From positions 62,001 to 126,000 of the forward strand of contig NZ_JACKVK010000015.1 of assembly GCF_025823185.1 (NCBI RefSeq): a stretch of DNA of 64,000 bases, given 5' to 3'. Source of the stretch: Mycobacterium yunnanensis (GTDB lineage Bacteria; Actinomycetota; Actinomycetes; Mycobacteriales; Mycobacteriaceae). The position numbers and the translations under genes are program-made. Under the pieces are notes generated by a model. That model made no database searches. It was not told the origin of the DNA and saw only the letters and a program-made list of their open reading frames with translations. This document shows, in pieces, positions 25,850-34,705 of the stretch; within the stretch, counting starts at the first letter, position 1; the number at the start of each line of letters is the position of its first letter.

Positions 25850-27154
25850 ATGCGGGCCGACTTCGACCACTTCGCGGCTGAATCGGATGAGGCCACAGCT
25901 GAAGGAAGACGTAGGGTCCAACTTATCGACGCCACCATGCGGATCATCGGGAGATCCGGCGTGGCCGGTTTGACCCGACGCTCGATATCCGATGAAGCTG
26001 GACTCGATGCTCGGTCGATAACCCGTGAATTCTCAACTGTCGACGATCTACTGATCGCGGCGCTGACTAGGATCAACGACCGCTACGTCGCCGCCCTCCG
26101 GGCGTTGCCGGACGACCCCGATACGGCGCTAAAACAACTCGCCGAATACATCGCCGCCAGCACCGTTGAGTACCGTCCTGAGCTGATCGCAGAGTATGAG
26201 GTCTACCTCATGGCCTCGAGGAGGCCCGACCTACGTGCAGAGTTGGGCCGCTGGCTCAGCGCCGTCGACGAATTCGCTGCACGATACGTCGCGGACCGCG
26301 CCGACCGTCTGACCTTCGTCTCCACGATCGAAGGGCTTTTCTTCAGGTCGGTCACCGCCGAGCGAGCCATCTCGCCGGAGGCTGCGCTGTCGGTCTTAGA
26401 GCGTGTTGCCCTCCGTAATAGGAGTGTGTCGCGGGCTTCGCCGGCGGCTGCCGACACTCTCGGACTCGACCCCATCAATGTTCCGGCAGCTCACGAACAG
26501 GTCGTCGCGCGATTACGGCGTGCAATTTGGTTGCACGAGGTGCGCCCCGGCGAGCGGCTGCCGTCCGAGCGCGTAATGGCAGAGAGGTTCGAGGTGTCTC
26601 GTCTGACGATCCGAGAGGCATTGCGGGTGCTTCAAGGAGAGGGGCTGATCACCGTACGACGCGGAAGCACAGGTGGGTCGACGGTGGCGGTCCCTGCAAT
26701 GACCGATCGGCAGCGACAGCAGTGGGCGCTCGATGTCCGTGCACACCTGAAGGAGATCCACGAGGTGCGTCTCGGGGTTGAGCCCGTGGCGGCCAGTCTG
26801 GCCGCCGAACGCCGGAGTGACGGCCAGCTCGCCGACTTGGCTGAACAGTGCCGGCTGTTGCTCGACTCGACCGACGTCGTGTCTTTCCGGCGTGCGGACT
26901 CGGCGTTTCACCTGACGATCGCCGAGGCTAGTGGCAACCGATGCCTTTACAGGGCTGTCGAGGAGGCGCGCTCGTCGTTGTTTGCGCGGTTCGACAGCCA
27001 TTCGTTCGAGGTCGTCAAGTCCAGTTCGGCTGCAGCCCATCAACGAATATTGGATGCCATCTACATTCAAGACGAAGGAGATGCCGCGCATTCGATGCGA
27101 GATCATCTCGCGCACGCGTGGTCCGAGATCGAGGCGGTGATCCTCGGCGCCTGA
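25850..27154 (+). CDS. Fusion regulator: TetR domain followed by GntR/FadR domain
   Basis: A single 434-residue frame holds two complete regulator types. Residues about 20-72 form a TetR helix-turn-helix (QLIDATMRIIGRSGVAGLTRRSISDEAGLDARSITREF) with a TetR-like helical ligand domain to about 190. Residues 214-282 form a GntR winged helix (PGERLPSERVMAERFEVSRLTIREALRVLQGEGLITVRRG), and 305-425 an FCD domain with candidate metal ligands Asp350, His354, His397 and His419. GAGGAGGAAGAA precedes the ATG. It is convergent with the MBL-hydrolase gene cluster on the opposite strand and may control it. Two DNA-binding domains in one chain is unusual. Confidence 0.88.
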   Translation: MRADFDHFAAESDEATAEGRRRVQLIDATMRIIGRSGVAGLTRRSISDEAGLDARSITREFSTVDDLLIAALTRINDRYVAALRALPDDPDTALKQLAEYIAASTVEYRPELIAEYEVYLMASRRPDLRAELGRWLSAVDEFAARYVADRADRLTFVSTIEGLFFRSVTAERAISPEAALSVLERVALRNRSVSRASPAAADTLGLDPINVPAAHEQVVARLRRAIWLHEVRPGERLPSERVMAERFEVSRLTIREALRVLQGEGLITVRRGSTGGSTVAVPAMTDRQRQQWALDVRAHLKEIHEVRLGVEPVAASLAAERRSDGQLADLAEQCRLLLDSTDVVSFRRADSAFHLTIAEASGNRCLYRAVEEARSSLFARFDSHSFEVVKSSSAAAHQRILDAIYIQDEGDAAHSMRDHLAHAWSEIEAVILGA

Positions 27155-27196
27155 TGCTCCTGGTCGGTGCCACGACGCGTGGATTGAGTCGCGCTT

Positions 27197-27889
27197 TCAG
27201 CGATGGGGTGCGACCTTGTCGATGCGGGCGCGCACGGAAGCCAAGTCCACGCCTGGGCCGCCGTGTCCCACGTAGAACCGCCGTGGGTCCCTCTCGAGGA
27301 GCCCGTCGAGTGCACGACGAACCTCGCCCACGTCTTCGGCGTAGAAGTGACGCAGTGGCCGATGGGGGCGAAGATGGCCCAGACAATAGCCACCTCGCAA
27401 AAGGTCACCGATGATGAACTCGCCGGAATCGAGGCCCACCGCGCAAGAGCCAGGCGTGTGGCCTGCAACCGGCAGGACTTCGCCGCCGAACCCGTACTCG
27501 TCGAGTCGCAATGGCTCGGTCACCAAAATCTGCGGTGTGACCCCCTCGCAGGTCATCCGCTTCACCGAAGGCCGCAGTACATTGCCAACGGCCCCGGTCG
27601 CAGGAAGCACCCCATTCTTCCCGTTTCTCAAGAGGTCTCGATCTCCGGCGCCGATTGCAATAGGTACCCCGAACCGTTCGAAGGTCCTGGCCGCACCGGT
27701 GTGGTCGGTATGCCCGTGCGTCAGGATGATCAGCGCCAAGTCCTCGGGTTTCACTCCAGCTCGGGCCAATTCGGCTATCAAGCGGTCGTCCTCGCCAGGC
27801 TTACCAGCGTCGACCAGGATGGGTCTGTCGCCGCGCAGAAGAAAAGTATTGCTCATGGCCAGCGGAATGGGAATGACGTTGGCGCTCAT
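27197..27889 (-). CDS. Metallo-beta-lactamase-fold hydrolase
   Basis: A 230-residue MBL-fold protein with the zinc motif ILTHGHTDHTG (about 54-64), a later metal histidine in VAGHTPGSCAV, Asp in FIIGDLLRGG, and a final YVGHGGP. This matches glyoxalase II-like hydrolases that cleave thioesters, lactones or similar. AAGGAAG precedes ATG 27889. It is the last gene of a minus-strand cluster that begins at the cupin gene. Substrate unknown. Confidence 0.88.
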   Translation of the reverse strand: MSANVIPIPLAMSNTFLLRGDRPILVDAGKPGEDDRLIAELARAGVKPEDLALIILTHGHTDHTGAARTFERFGVPIAIGAGDRDLLRNGKNGVLPATGAVGNVLRPSVKRMTCEGVTPQILVTEPLRLDEYGFGGEVLPVAGHTPGSCAVGLDSGEFIIGDLLRGGYCLGHLRPHRPLRHFYAEDVGEVRRALDGLLERDPRRFYVGHGGPGVDLASVRARIDKVAPHR

Positions 27890-27929
27890 GGATCTTCCTT
27901 GAGGTCAGTTGCGAGCAGGCCGGGACACC

Positions 27930-28604
27930 TCACGTCGAATCGCCGCGCGGGGTGTAACCCAGGTAGGTGTCGCGCCGTATCTGCCCACGGCCCACACCTG
28001 CGTCGGCAAGCAGAGACGCGGCCGACGTGACGAAACGACGTTGCCCCGCGATGAGATAAGCAGCGTTCGGCCGTTTACGAGCCAACGCCTCGACGATCTC
28101 GGCGAATTCCGCAGCATGGTGCGGGTAAAGACCGGCCGTCGCATCGGCTTCCGTGTCGGATCGGAAGGCGTGGTCGCTGGCTACGTGCACGAGCGTGGTC
28201 GTCGAGGCCTGAGCATCACCTAGCGCGCGTGCGCGGAGCATTGCACGAAAGGGGGTGATGCCTACTCCTTGGGCGAGCATCACGACGTCGAGTTCGTCGT
28301 CGCCGAGCGTGAAGTTCATCAGTGGTCCGTGAAACGTCACGCGATCTCCGACCGTCAGCGCACCGAGGCGACGCTTGTAAGCAGACGCGGAAAGAAGCGA
28401 TGTACCAATCACCACGCACTCCTCTTCGGGCGCCGACGCAATCGTGAAGGGTTTCACCTTCATTCCCGGGAGCCGCAGCAGACCGTGCTGACCCGCTACC
28501 CAGCCCAAGTCCGTGTCCGGCTGGAACCGGAAGGCTCGCACTGCGCCTCCAACATCCCTGCTCTCGACAAATTTGAGCTGGTGGACGTTGAGGACTCCGA
28601 ACAT
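27930..28604 (-). CDS. Ferredoxin-NADP reductase-like flavoprotein without iron-sulfur domain
   Basis: A 224-residue protein with an FAD-binding barrel (GQHGLLRLPGMKVKPFTIASAP, the place of the RxYS motif, here KPFT) and an NAD(P)-binding half with MLAQGVGITPFRAML. There is no ferredoxin domain, so it may pass electrons to a partner or act as a stand-alone reductase. GGAGG five bases before ATG 28604 decides the start over the longer frame to 28676. It lies 40 bases downstream of... the MBL gene on the same strand order, between the isochorismatase-like and MBL genes. Confidence 0.82.
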   Translation of the reverse strand: MFGVLNVHQLKFVESRDVGGAVRAFRFQPDTDLGWVAGQHGLLRLPGMKVKPFTIASAPEEECVVIGTSLLSASAYKRRLGALTVGDRVTFHGPLMNFTLGDDELDVVMLAQGVGITPFRAMLRARALGDAQASTTTLVHVASDHAFRSDTEADATAGLYPHHAAEFAEIVEALARKRPNAAYLIAGQRRFVTSAASLLADAGVGRGQIRRDTYLGYTPRGDST

Positions 28605-28685
28605 CGAACCTCCGCAAGTCGGCGAGCCCACGGCCCGAACGAGGCTAATGGTATGTTGTGTGAACCATTGAGGCAATCCATGGGA

Positions 28686-29288
28686 TCAAGGGCGCGCGAC
28701 CCTAGCGGTACCTGCGGCCCAGTCTGCGGCTGCGACGGTCTCAGCGGACCGCGGAAACAGCCTGCCCGCCAGGGAGTCGTGCAGATCGCCGTCCGGGTCG
28801 GCACACGCATCGGACAACAGCGTCATGCCGAGGTCGAGGTTCTCCCCCATGGTGAACGCGGCGAGCACCACGCCACTGGTGCTGACTCCGGCCAATACCA
28901 CCTTCGACACCCGCTGAGAACGCAGAATCGACCCAAGCCTGCTGCCCGCGAACGGGCTGAATCGGTTCTTCTCGACGACCGGCTCCCCCGCGGCTGGCTC
29001 GAACTCGTCGACGAGCCGGCTGGCCTCCGGGCGGAGGAGGTCCCCTTGCCGGTAGGGCCAGAACGCCTTGCTGGACGGTGACACGTCGAGATAATCGGGC
29101 GCGAAAGCCACCTTGGTGTAGACCACCAGCATTTGGCGTTCTCGCGCCGCCGTCAACGCCAGGCGGGCGTTGGCCACCGCGGTTTGCGCCCACGGCTGGT
29201 CCCCAACTCCGACTTGAAAGTCCATCAGCAGCAACGCACTACGGTCGTCGGTCACGGTGTCGAGCCGCATGGCGCCGTCAGAAGACAC
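28686..29288 (-). CDS. Isochorismatase-family hydrolase lacking the catalytic cysteine
   Basis: A 200-residue alpha/beta protein: SALLLMDFQVGVG near the start carries the conserved Asp, VVEKNRFSPFAGSRL the Lys, and VVLAGVSTSGVVLAAFTMG the nucleophile loop. Where cysteine hydrolases have Cys, this protein has Ser-Gly, as in true isochorismatases, which do not need the thiol. In catabolic clusters relatives act as amidases such as maleamate amidohydrolase, but those use Cys. GTG 29288 overlaps the MmgE stop by 11 bases; ATG 29270 is a later alternative. Confidence 0.82.
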   Translation of the reverse strand: MSSDGAMRLDTVTDDRSALLLMDFQVGVGDQPWAQTAVANARLALTAARERQMLVVYTKVAFAPDYLDVSPSSKAFWPYRQGDLLRPEASRLVDEFEPAAGEPVVEKNRFSPFAGSRLGSILRSQRVSKVVLAGVSTSGVVLAAFTMGENLDLGMTLLSDACADPDGDLHDSLAGRLFPRSAETVAAADWAAGTARVARP

Positions 29289-30768
29289 CGTGTCCGCCCT
29301 CGGGAATGACGCCTGTCTTGACGACCGGGAACAGACCGCGCAGCTCCTCGGTGGTCAAGCCAGGCAACTTCTGTACGGTGTCGAGGAAGCGGGCGCTCTC
29401 GCCGTCGTCGAGGTATCGGTCGGCGACGGTCATGAACTTGTCGACGTAATCCGCACGCCCCCACGGCGTGGGATAGATGAACGCGTTGGCGTTGTCCTTG
29501 GTGTAGCTCGTCGACGTACCGTCCTTCATCGTGATCGTCATCTCGCCGCCAAACCTGCGCGTCGCCAGGTTGGACGAGGAATAGGCCTTCGTCCACTTCG
29601 GGTCGGCCTGGGTGCGGATCTTCCTCCAGAGTTCAACGGTGCTCTGCCGGTGGATTCGCTCGCTACTGAACGACTTGTCGAAGTCCCAGGAGCCGTCCTC
29701 GAGGGCGGCGGCCAGCATGTAGGGCAGCGAGTGGTCGATGGTGCCGCGGGGCGCGTCGGGGTCATACTTGAGCGGATCCGACGATCCGACGACGACGTGC
29801 ATTCCTTCCGAACCGGTGACCACGATCGACTCAATCGCCGTTAGATCGGTGATCTGGGAACGGATTTCGAAGGCCAGATCCATGAACGGCTGGGCGAGGT
29901 AGTCGGCCGCCCACTGCTTGGGAATCGACTGGTTCATGTATCGGGGGGACTCGCCGGGTTCGAGGATCTCGATGTGGAACTGGCTGTCCGCCCCACCGAG
30001 CAGCGTCGCGATGGTGCCGAACGGTCCTTCGTATACCGGCGTCGGCGACTGCTCGCCGCGCATGGCCCGGTCGACGGCTTCGATTGCGGTCTTGCCAATG
30101 AAGCCGGGGGCGTTGGCCTTCCACGTCGAGATGAATCCGGTCCGCATCTGAAAGGTGATAGTGGAGAGGAACGAACTGAGCTGGACGGCTTCGTACGCGA
30201 CGTCCACGGGTAATTCGAGCATTGCTGAGAGACCGACGGGGACGGCGGTTCCCAGATTGCACATCTGGTCGACACCGTATTCGTGCAGGCCGATACCGTT
30301 CACCAGCGCCAACATCGCCTGATAACCGTGGGCGATGCCGCGGATGACGTCACGGCCGGTGCGACCCGTCTGTTGTGCGGCGGAAATCATCGTCGCCGAG
30401 ACGTCGCTGGGGTGCGAATAGTCTCGGCCGCCAAAGGCATCGCTCCAGTCGAGGTGCCGAACCGCGGAGCAGTTGGCATAGGCGGCCCATTCTGCGTGAA
30501 CCGTGACGTCCGGGGTCAGACCCAGCAAGGTCGCGCCACCCGGTCGGGGATGCGCCTTGGCGGCGGCCATGGCCCGGGCCACGGGCTCGGTCGTCAGACT
30601 TGCAATGGCGACGGCGACGGAGTCGATCAGCCGGTCGATCACCAGGTCGGCGATGTCGTCGTCGACCTCACCGGCGTTCAGTGCGGCCCGCACCAGCCGG
30701 TAGGTCAGTTGTCGATCCTTGGCGATGTTGGTGTCGGACTTCTCCACCTTGACGGTGACGGTCTTCAC
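29278..30768 (-). CDS. MmgE/PrpD-family dehydratase
   Basis: A 496-residue protein of the MmgE/PrpD fold (2-methylcitrate dehydratase, cis-aconitate decarboxylase, iminodisuccinate epimerase relatives). Recognisable parts are the helical N-terminal domain with VIDRLIDSVAVAIASL, the AWAAYANCSAVRHLDWSD-like segment (EWAAYANCSAVRHLDWSD), GRDYSHPSDVSATMISA, IAHGYQAMLALVNGIGLHEYG, and a C-terminal ferredoxin-like domain with DHSLPYMLAAALEDG. Start is GTG 30768, seven bases after prpF-like stop. With the adjacent PrpF-like isomerase it suggests conversion of a tricarboxylate or branched dicarboxylate. Confidence 0.88.
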   Translation of the reverse strand: MKTVTVKVEKSDTNIAKDRQLTYRLVRAALNAGEVDDDIADLVIDRLIDSVAVAIASLTTEPVARAMAAAKAHPRPGGATLLGLTPDVTVHAEWAAYANCSAVRHLDWSDAFGGRDYSHPSDVSATMISAAQQTGRTGRDVIRGIAHGYQAMLALVNGIGLHEYGVDQMCNLGTAVPVGLSAMLELPVDVAYEAVQLSSFLSTITFQMRTGFISTWKANAPGFIGKTAIEAVDRAMRGEQSPTPVYEGPFGTIATLLGGADSQFHIEILEPGESPRYMNQSIPKQWAADYLAQPFMDLAFEIRSQITDLTAIESIVVTGSEGMHVVVGSSDPLKYDPDAPRGTIDHSLPYMLAAALEDGSWDFDKSFSSERIHRQSTVELWRKIRTQADPKWTKAYSSSNLATRRFGGEMTITMKDGTSTSYTKDNANAFIYPTPWGRADYVDKFMTVADRYLDDGESARFLDTVQKLPGLTTEELRGLFPVVKTGVIPEGGHGVF

Positions 30769-30775
30769 GTTGCGC

Positions 30776-31990
30776 TCACTCTCCTTCGTGCACGACGCCG
30801 GTGGACGAGCCAGCTACCGGCTGTGGACGGTCCTCGGTGGGCACGTATGCCAACCCGGCTATGAGGCGGCGCGCCGTGCGGATCATCGCGAGCTTGGTAT
30901 AGGTCGAAGTCGAATCGCCCGGTGCAGAATCTGTTTCGACGTAGTTGGTCATCACGCCGCCGGGGTGTCCGATACGGAGATGTCCGGAGTCGGGCTTCGC
31001 GGCGCTTACGTGCTCGACGACCGAGCCGGCGACGCGCGACGCGGCCGTTAGACCGATCGACCCGGTGCCGGCGATGGTGGGGTGCAGCCGGTCGAGGAAG
31101 ATCAGCCGTACCCTTAAGTCCATGGCGTCCGAGTCGACACCGGTTCCGTCGGCGGCGGTGTAGTCGCCTGGCGCTGCGACGACGCCGGTCAGCGGCAGCC
31201 CCCTGTGGGGGTTGTTGGCGGTACTCCAGTCGTCGACCAGACCGGCCAGAGCGGCGGCCTTGGCCCGAATCTCGAACAGGGTCGCCATGACATCGGCGTT
31301 GTTCTCGATTTCGGCGGCCTGCTCGCTGCCGGTGAGTCCCACCTCACCGGCCTGGACCCAGCAGGTGATGTTGCCGGCGTCCACGATGGAGACCGAGACC
31401 GTCGCACCGGACTCGAGTTCGACGTAGTCGGTGGCGCGACCGGTGGGCAGCAGGCTGCCCGTCGCCGCACCCACCGTGCCCTTCCAGTCCATCGTGATCG
31501 GCGCTCCCGTTCCCGGGACTCCGGCGATGGCGGCGTCCCCTTGCACGGCGGCTCGACCGCCGACGACGGGCACCTCGGCGACGAGGATCTTGTCGGTGTT
31601 GGTGTTGTGGATTCGCACGGTCGTCGTCGGCGCGACGGGCGTGACCATTCCCTCGTCGATGGCGAACGGGCCGACGCCCGAGGAGATGTTGCCGCAGTTC
31701 CCGCTGTAGTCCACGCTCGACTGGTCGAGCTGCACCTGCCCGAACGTGTACTCCACGTCGGCGTCGTCGCGCGTGGACGGGCTGATGATCGCGAGCTTCG
31801 AGGTGACGGGTTTGGCCCCACCCAGCCCGTCGATCTGGTTGAGGTCGGGCGAACCCATGAGGCGGCACAGCAGGGCATCACGCTCAGGCCCGGCGGACGG
31901 GATGTCCTGGGCGTGGAAGTAGAGCCCCTTGCTGGTGCCCCCTCGCGCGAGAACCAGACGCAGCGTCTCTTGATCGGTGGGCATCAGCAC
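30776..31990 (-). CDS. PrpF-family isomerase (aconitate/methylaconitate isomerase-like)
   Basis: A 404-residue protein with the PrpF double hot-dog-like fold. It opens with RLVLARGGTSKGLYFH and contains SGNCGNISSGVGPFAIDEG, the first catalytic cysteine block of the diaminopimelate-epimerase superfamily, and RIGHPGGVMTNYVE near the end. PrpF isomerises trans- and cis-2-methylaconitate in propionate use. No prpC or prpB is nearby, so a related substrate is more likely. Start GTG 31990 or ATG 31984. Confidence 0.87.
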   Translation of the reverse strand: MLMPTDQETLRLVLARGGTSKGLYFHAQDIPSAGPERDALLCRLMGSPDLNQIDGLGGAKPVTSKLAIISPSTRDDADVEYTFGQVQLDQSSVDYSGNCGNISSGVGPFAIDEGMVTPVAPTTTVRIHNTNTDKILVAEVPVVGGRAAVQGDAAIAGVPGTGAPITMDWKGTVGAATGSLLPTGRATDYVELESGATVSVSIVDAGNITCWVQAGEVGLTGSEQAAEIENNADVMATLFEIRAKAAALAGLVDDWSTANNPHRGLPLTGVVAAPGDYTAADGTGVDSDAMDLRVRLIFLDRLHPTIAGTGSIGLTAASRVAGSVVEHVSAAKPDSGHLRIGHPGGVMTNYVETDSAPGDSTSTYTKLAMIRTARRLIAGLAYVPTEDRPQPVAGSSTGVVHEGE

Positions 31991-32041
31991 GGCGGCAATC
32001 CCTTTCGTCGGAGGTCTGCGTGTCGACGAATTTCGACACCG

Positions 32042-32434
32042 CTAGGATTCGGCTGCGATGAAGGGCACGTCGGCCCCTTCGCCGAGGACGACGTACAAGC
32101 GCTGCCACGGCTGACCGCCCTCCTCGAGCTGCCATCGGTGTCCCGAGCCGGTGGTGTCCTCGGCCAGCATGACGTCACCTGGGCCGAGCCTGACGCTCCT
32201 GCCGTCGGGGGTCGTCACGGATGGCGTGCCGCCGAGGGTGACGACCAATTGCCTCGTCGGGGCGGTGTGCCACCCCAACGAACCCCCGGAGCCGGTCTGG
32301 GAGAACGAGCTGTGCACTACGTCGAAGCCGTTGGATACCTGCTCGGAGTTGGGCCCGGGAGCGAGGTCGATGTGACCGGCTTCGAAGTGGGAGCGGCCGT
32401 CTTCGCCCGTCCACAATCGCACCGTCCGGATCAC
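32042..32434 (-). CDS. Small cupin-domain protein
   Basis: About 130 residues forming one cupin barrel: GHIDLAPGPNSEQVSNG, LGWHTAPTRQLVVTLGGTPSVTTPDG (first cupin motif with His) and LGPGDVMLAEDTTGSGHRWQ (second motif with Asp and His). GAGGAAGG precedes GTG 32434; the frame is open to 32482. It heads the minus-strand catabolic cluster and is divergent from the GntR gene. Possible roles are metal-dependent isomerase, oxygenase or ligand sensor. Confidence 0.8.
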   Translation of the reverse strand: MIRTVRLWTGEDGRSHFEAGHIDLAPGPNSEQVSNGFDVVHSSFSQTGSGGSLGWHTAPTRQLVVTLGGTPSVTTPDGRSVRLGPGDVMLAEDTTGSGHRWQLEEGGQPWQRLYVVLGEGADVPFIAAES

Positions 32435-32526
32435 CGGGTCACCTTCCTCGATGCGGCCGGCACGTCGGACGCAGGCATCCATGGGTCGTTAGGGCAAGAT
32501 CGTGGGTGGGATCGCTGAGGGAGGCA

Positions 32527-33252
32527 ATGAAACATGCTGGGCCGTCTTCTGTCGGAGTTGGGTCGTCGGTGACCGACCAGGGCCCTCCTCGCACGTCCGG
32601 GTCGGCGGTGGATCGCGCCGTGGCGGCTGTTCGGGACGGGATTCGAGACGGCCGTTATATTCCTGGTCAACGGTTGGTGGAGAACGATGTGATGGCCGAA
32701 CTGGGTGTTGGGCGAAACGCTTTGCGCGAGGCCTTCTCTCGATTGCGAAGTGACGGCTTCGTGGTGGTCGAGGCGCACCGCGGCGCGTCGGTGCGTCGAC
32801 TCAGTCGCCGCGACGTCGCGCATCTCTACGATTTGCGGGAGGCGTTGGAGAGCCTGGCGGCCCGGCTTGCCGCCCAAGGGATTCACACCCCGGGCCACCG
32901 AGAGCGGCTCATCGATGCGACCGCCACGATGCGCGACGTCGCCCACACCGACGACCTGGCAAGCTACGTCGACGAGAATCTGCGATTTCACCGAGTCATC
33001 GTCGGGCTCAGTGGTCATGACCGGCTCACCGAGCTGGTCGATCAGCTGCACATTCAAACCTTTCGTGTCCAGTTCCGACAGGTCCTCGCGGACACGTCGC
33101 CACATATGCGTGACCGCTCCGTCGTCGAGCACCAGGCGGTCGCCGACGCGATCCTCGGAGGCGACGCCGCCCGAGCCGAGGAGGGGATGCGCAGCCATCT
33201 GCAGCACATGCGTGCAGACGTGATGCGGTTGCCCGATGCCGATTTCGCCTAG
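32527..33252 (+). CDS. FadR-type GntR transcriptional regulator
   Basis: About 241 residues with a winged helix (VDRAVAAVRDGIRDGRYIPGQRLVENDVMAELGVGRNALREAFSRL, about 28-85) and an FCD ligand domain with YDLREALESLAARLAA and the metal-site segments ENLRFHRVIV and HQAVADAILGGDAARAEEGMRSHL. It is divergent from the cupin/PrpF/MmgE cluster and is its likely regulator. The start is uncertain: GTG 32506, ATG 32527 and GTG 32569 are all in frame. Confidence 0.85.
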   Translation: MKHAGPSSVGVGSSVTDQGPPRTSGSAVDRAVAAVRDGIRDGRYIPGQRLVENDVMAELGVGRNALREAFSRLRSDGFVVVEAHRGASVRRLSRRDVAHLYDLREALESLAARLAAQGIHTPGHRERLIDATATMRDVAHTDDLASYVDENLRFHRVIVGLSGHDRLTELVDQLHIQTFRVQFRQVLADTSPHMRDRSVVEHQAVADAILGGDAARAEEGMRSHLQHMRADVMRLPDADFA

Positions 33253-33613
33253 CCTCCCGCGCAACGGCGAGGATGCGACTGTCACACGCGATCCTTCCCG
33301 CCGGCGGTGGGTCCGTAACGTAATTTTGTAGGACGATTTATTCTTATCATAGGACGTTCGTTCGTGGCCGCATTTGCGGGCGTCCTCTCGTGGATGTGCT
33401 CCGTGTCGAGACCCATGCGCCCTCACGACCGTCGTCTGCTCAACCCGCTCACTTGATCGCCGGCGCATCGACGAGCTCCCAAGCCGTTTAAGGCAGGTAA
33501 ATCGATTTATCTTGATGAGAGTCGACGAGGGCCGGTCTGTCAAGTGATGACGTGAAAGACGCGGCTGCTGTCGAGGCCGGCGGCCACCGTTCGGCTTGAA
33601 GTAAAGTCGGGCC
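33253..33613. other. Intergenic region upstream of the LacI gene
   Basis: About 360 bases with no gene. The left part has AT-rich promoter-like text (TTTATTCTTATCAT near 33328-33345) and the right part holds the palindromic LacI operator at 33496-33511. Confidence 0.5.
33496..33511. promoter_or_regulatory. LacI-type operator upstream of the LacI gene
   Basis: GGTAAATCGATTTATC is an inverted repeat centred on the CG of TCGA with one mismatch. It has the symmetric central CG expected for LacI-family operators and lies about 102 bases before the LacI start. A perfect version of the same site occurs at 45625-45640. Confidence 0.75.
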
Positions 33614-34705
33614 GTGGTAACGATGAAGGACGTCGCACTCGCGGCCGGAGTTTCTCCGGCTACGGTCTCAAATGCCTTCCGCGGCCGCACCGGTCGGCTC
33701 TCCGAGACCCAGCGCAACCACATCTTCACGGTGGCGGGCAGACTTGGTTATCACGGCCCCGACCCGGCGGCCAGCGCTCTGCGCACGGGGGTCGTCGGTG
33801 CAATCGGCGTCATGTTCACCGAGTCGCTGTCCTTCGCCTTCGACGATGCCTCGGCCCTGTTGATCCTCAAGGGCGTCGCGCAAGTTGCCGAAAAGTCCGA
33901 CGTGTCGTTGGCGCTGTTGCCCTTTCCGCCTCTGGCGCCCGGCGACGACATCTCGGAACACCAGGAACGTTATGCGACGGTGGTGAGACGAAGTCTGGTC
34001 GACAGCTTCCTGGCCTATTCGATGCCCGACGACCATCCTGCCGTCGTGGCTGCGATTGGCCGCAACTTGCCCATGGCGGTGATCGACGCCCCGTTTGACG
34101 ACGCCGCGCACTACGTCGGCATTGGGGACCGAGCCGCCGCGCGGGGCGCGGCCGAGCACTTGACATCTCAAGGACACAAGAAGATCGGCATCATCGTCGA
34201 CCGATTGGCCCCGGATGGGCACAGCGGATTCGTGACGGCGGCACGGCTGAAGGCGACACAAGAGGCGGTTCCGCGCGAGCGGTTGCGTGGCTACCGCGAC
34301 GCGTTGCGGGCCGCAGGGATCCGTTGGTCCTCAGTACCGGTCTTCGAGGCGGGCGGGCTCACCGCACCGCGATTCGCTGTCGCAGCGGAAGAATTCCTGG
34401 ATAGCTGCGACGTAACGGCTCTTCTCGTCACGAAGGACGAACTGGGGTTGGCAATTCTGCGGGCGTGCCGTCGGCGCCGTGTCGCCGTGCCCGGGAACAT
34501 TTCGGTCGTCGGCTTCGACGACATCCCCGCCGCGTCGGAGGCCGGGCTCACCACAGTGCATCGTGACTTCGTCGAGGAGGGCCGGGCTGCGGCGCAGATG
34601 CTCATCGACCACGCCGCAGACGGCCCGCGCAGGGTCATCTTCCCAACCACGCTGGTCGTGCGTGCGTCGACCGGCCCACCGCCGGATCACGCCAAGGGCG
34701 CTTGA
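33614..34705 (+). CDS. LacI-family transcriptional regulator
   Basis: A 363-residue protein with a LacI helix-turn-helix (MKDVALAAGVSPATVSNAFRGR, about 4-25) and a periplasmic-binding-protein-like sugar domain (about 65-350) with VVGAIGVMFTES, HKKIGIIVDR, ALLVTKDELGLAILRACR and ISVVGFDDIPAA. Start is GTG 33614; ATG 33623 is in frame. An operator-like palindrome precedes it, and the perfect copy upstream of the family-5 binding-protein gene at 45586 suggests that it represses that alpha-glucoside locus and itself. Confidence 0.9.
   Translation: MVTMKDVALAAGVSPATVSNAFRGRTGRLSETQRNHIFTVAGRLGYHGPDPAASALRTGVVGAIGVMFTESLSFAFDDASALLILKGVAQVAEKSDVSLALLPFPPLAPGDDISEHQERYATVVRRSLVDSFLAYSMPDDHPAVVAAIGRNLPMAVIDAPFDDAAHYVGIGDRAAARGAAEHLTSQGHKKIGIIVDRLAPDGHSGFVTAARLKATQEAVPRERLRGYRDALRAAGIRWSSVPVFEAGGLTAPRFAVAAEEFLDSCDVTALLVTKDELGLAILRACRRRRVAVPGNISVVGFDDIPAASEAGLTTVHRDFVEEGRAAAQMLIDHAADGPRRVIFPTTLVVRASTGPPPDHAKGA

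Noticed and set aside
31205..32518. 437-codon plus-strand frame opposite PrpF and cupin genes
   Set aside because: Antisense shadow; both minus-strand genes have recognisable active-site motifs.
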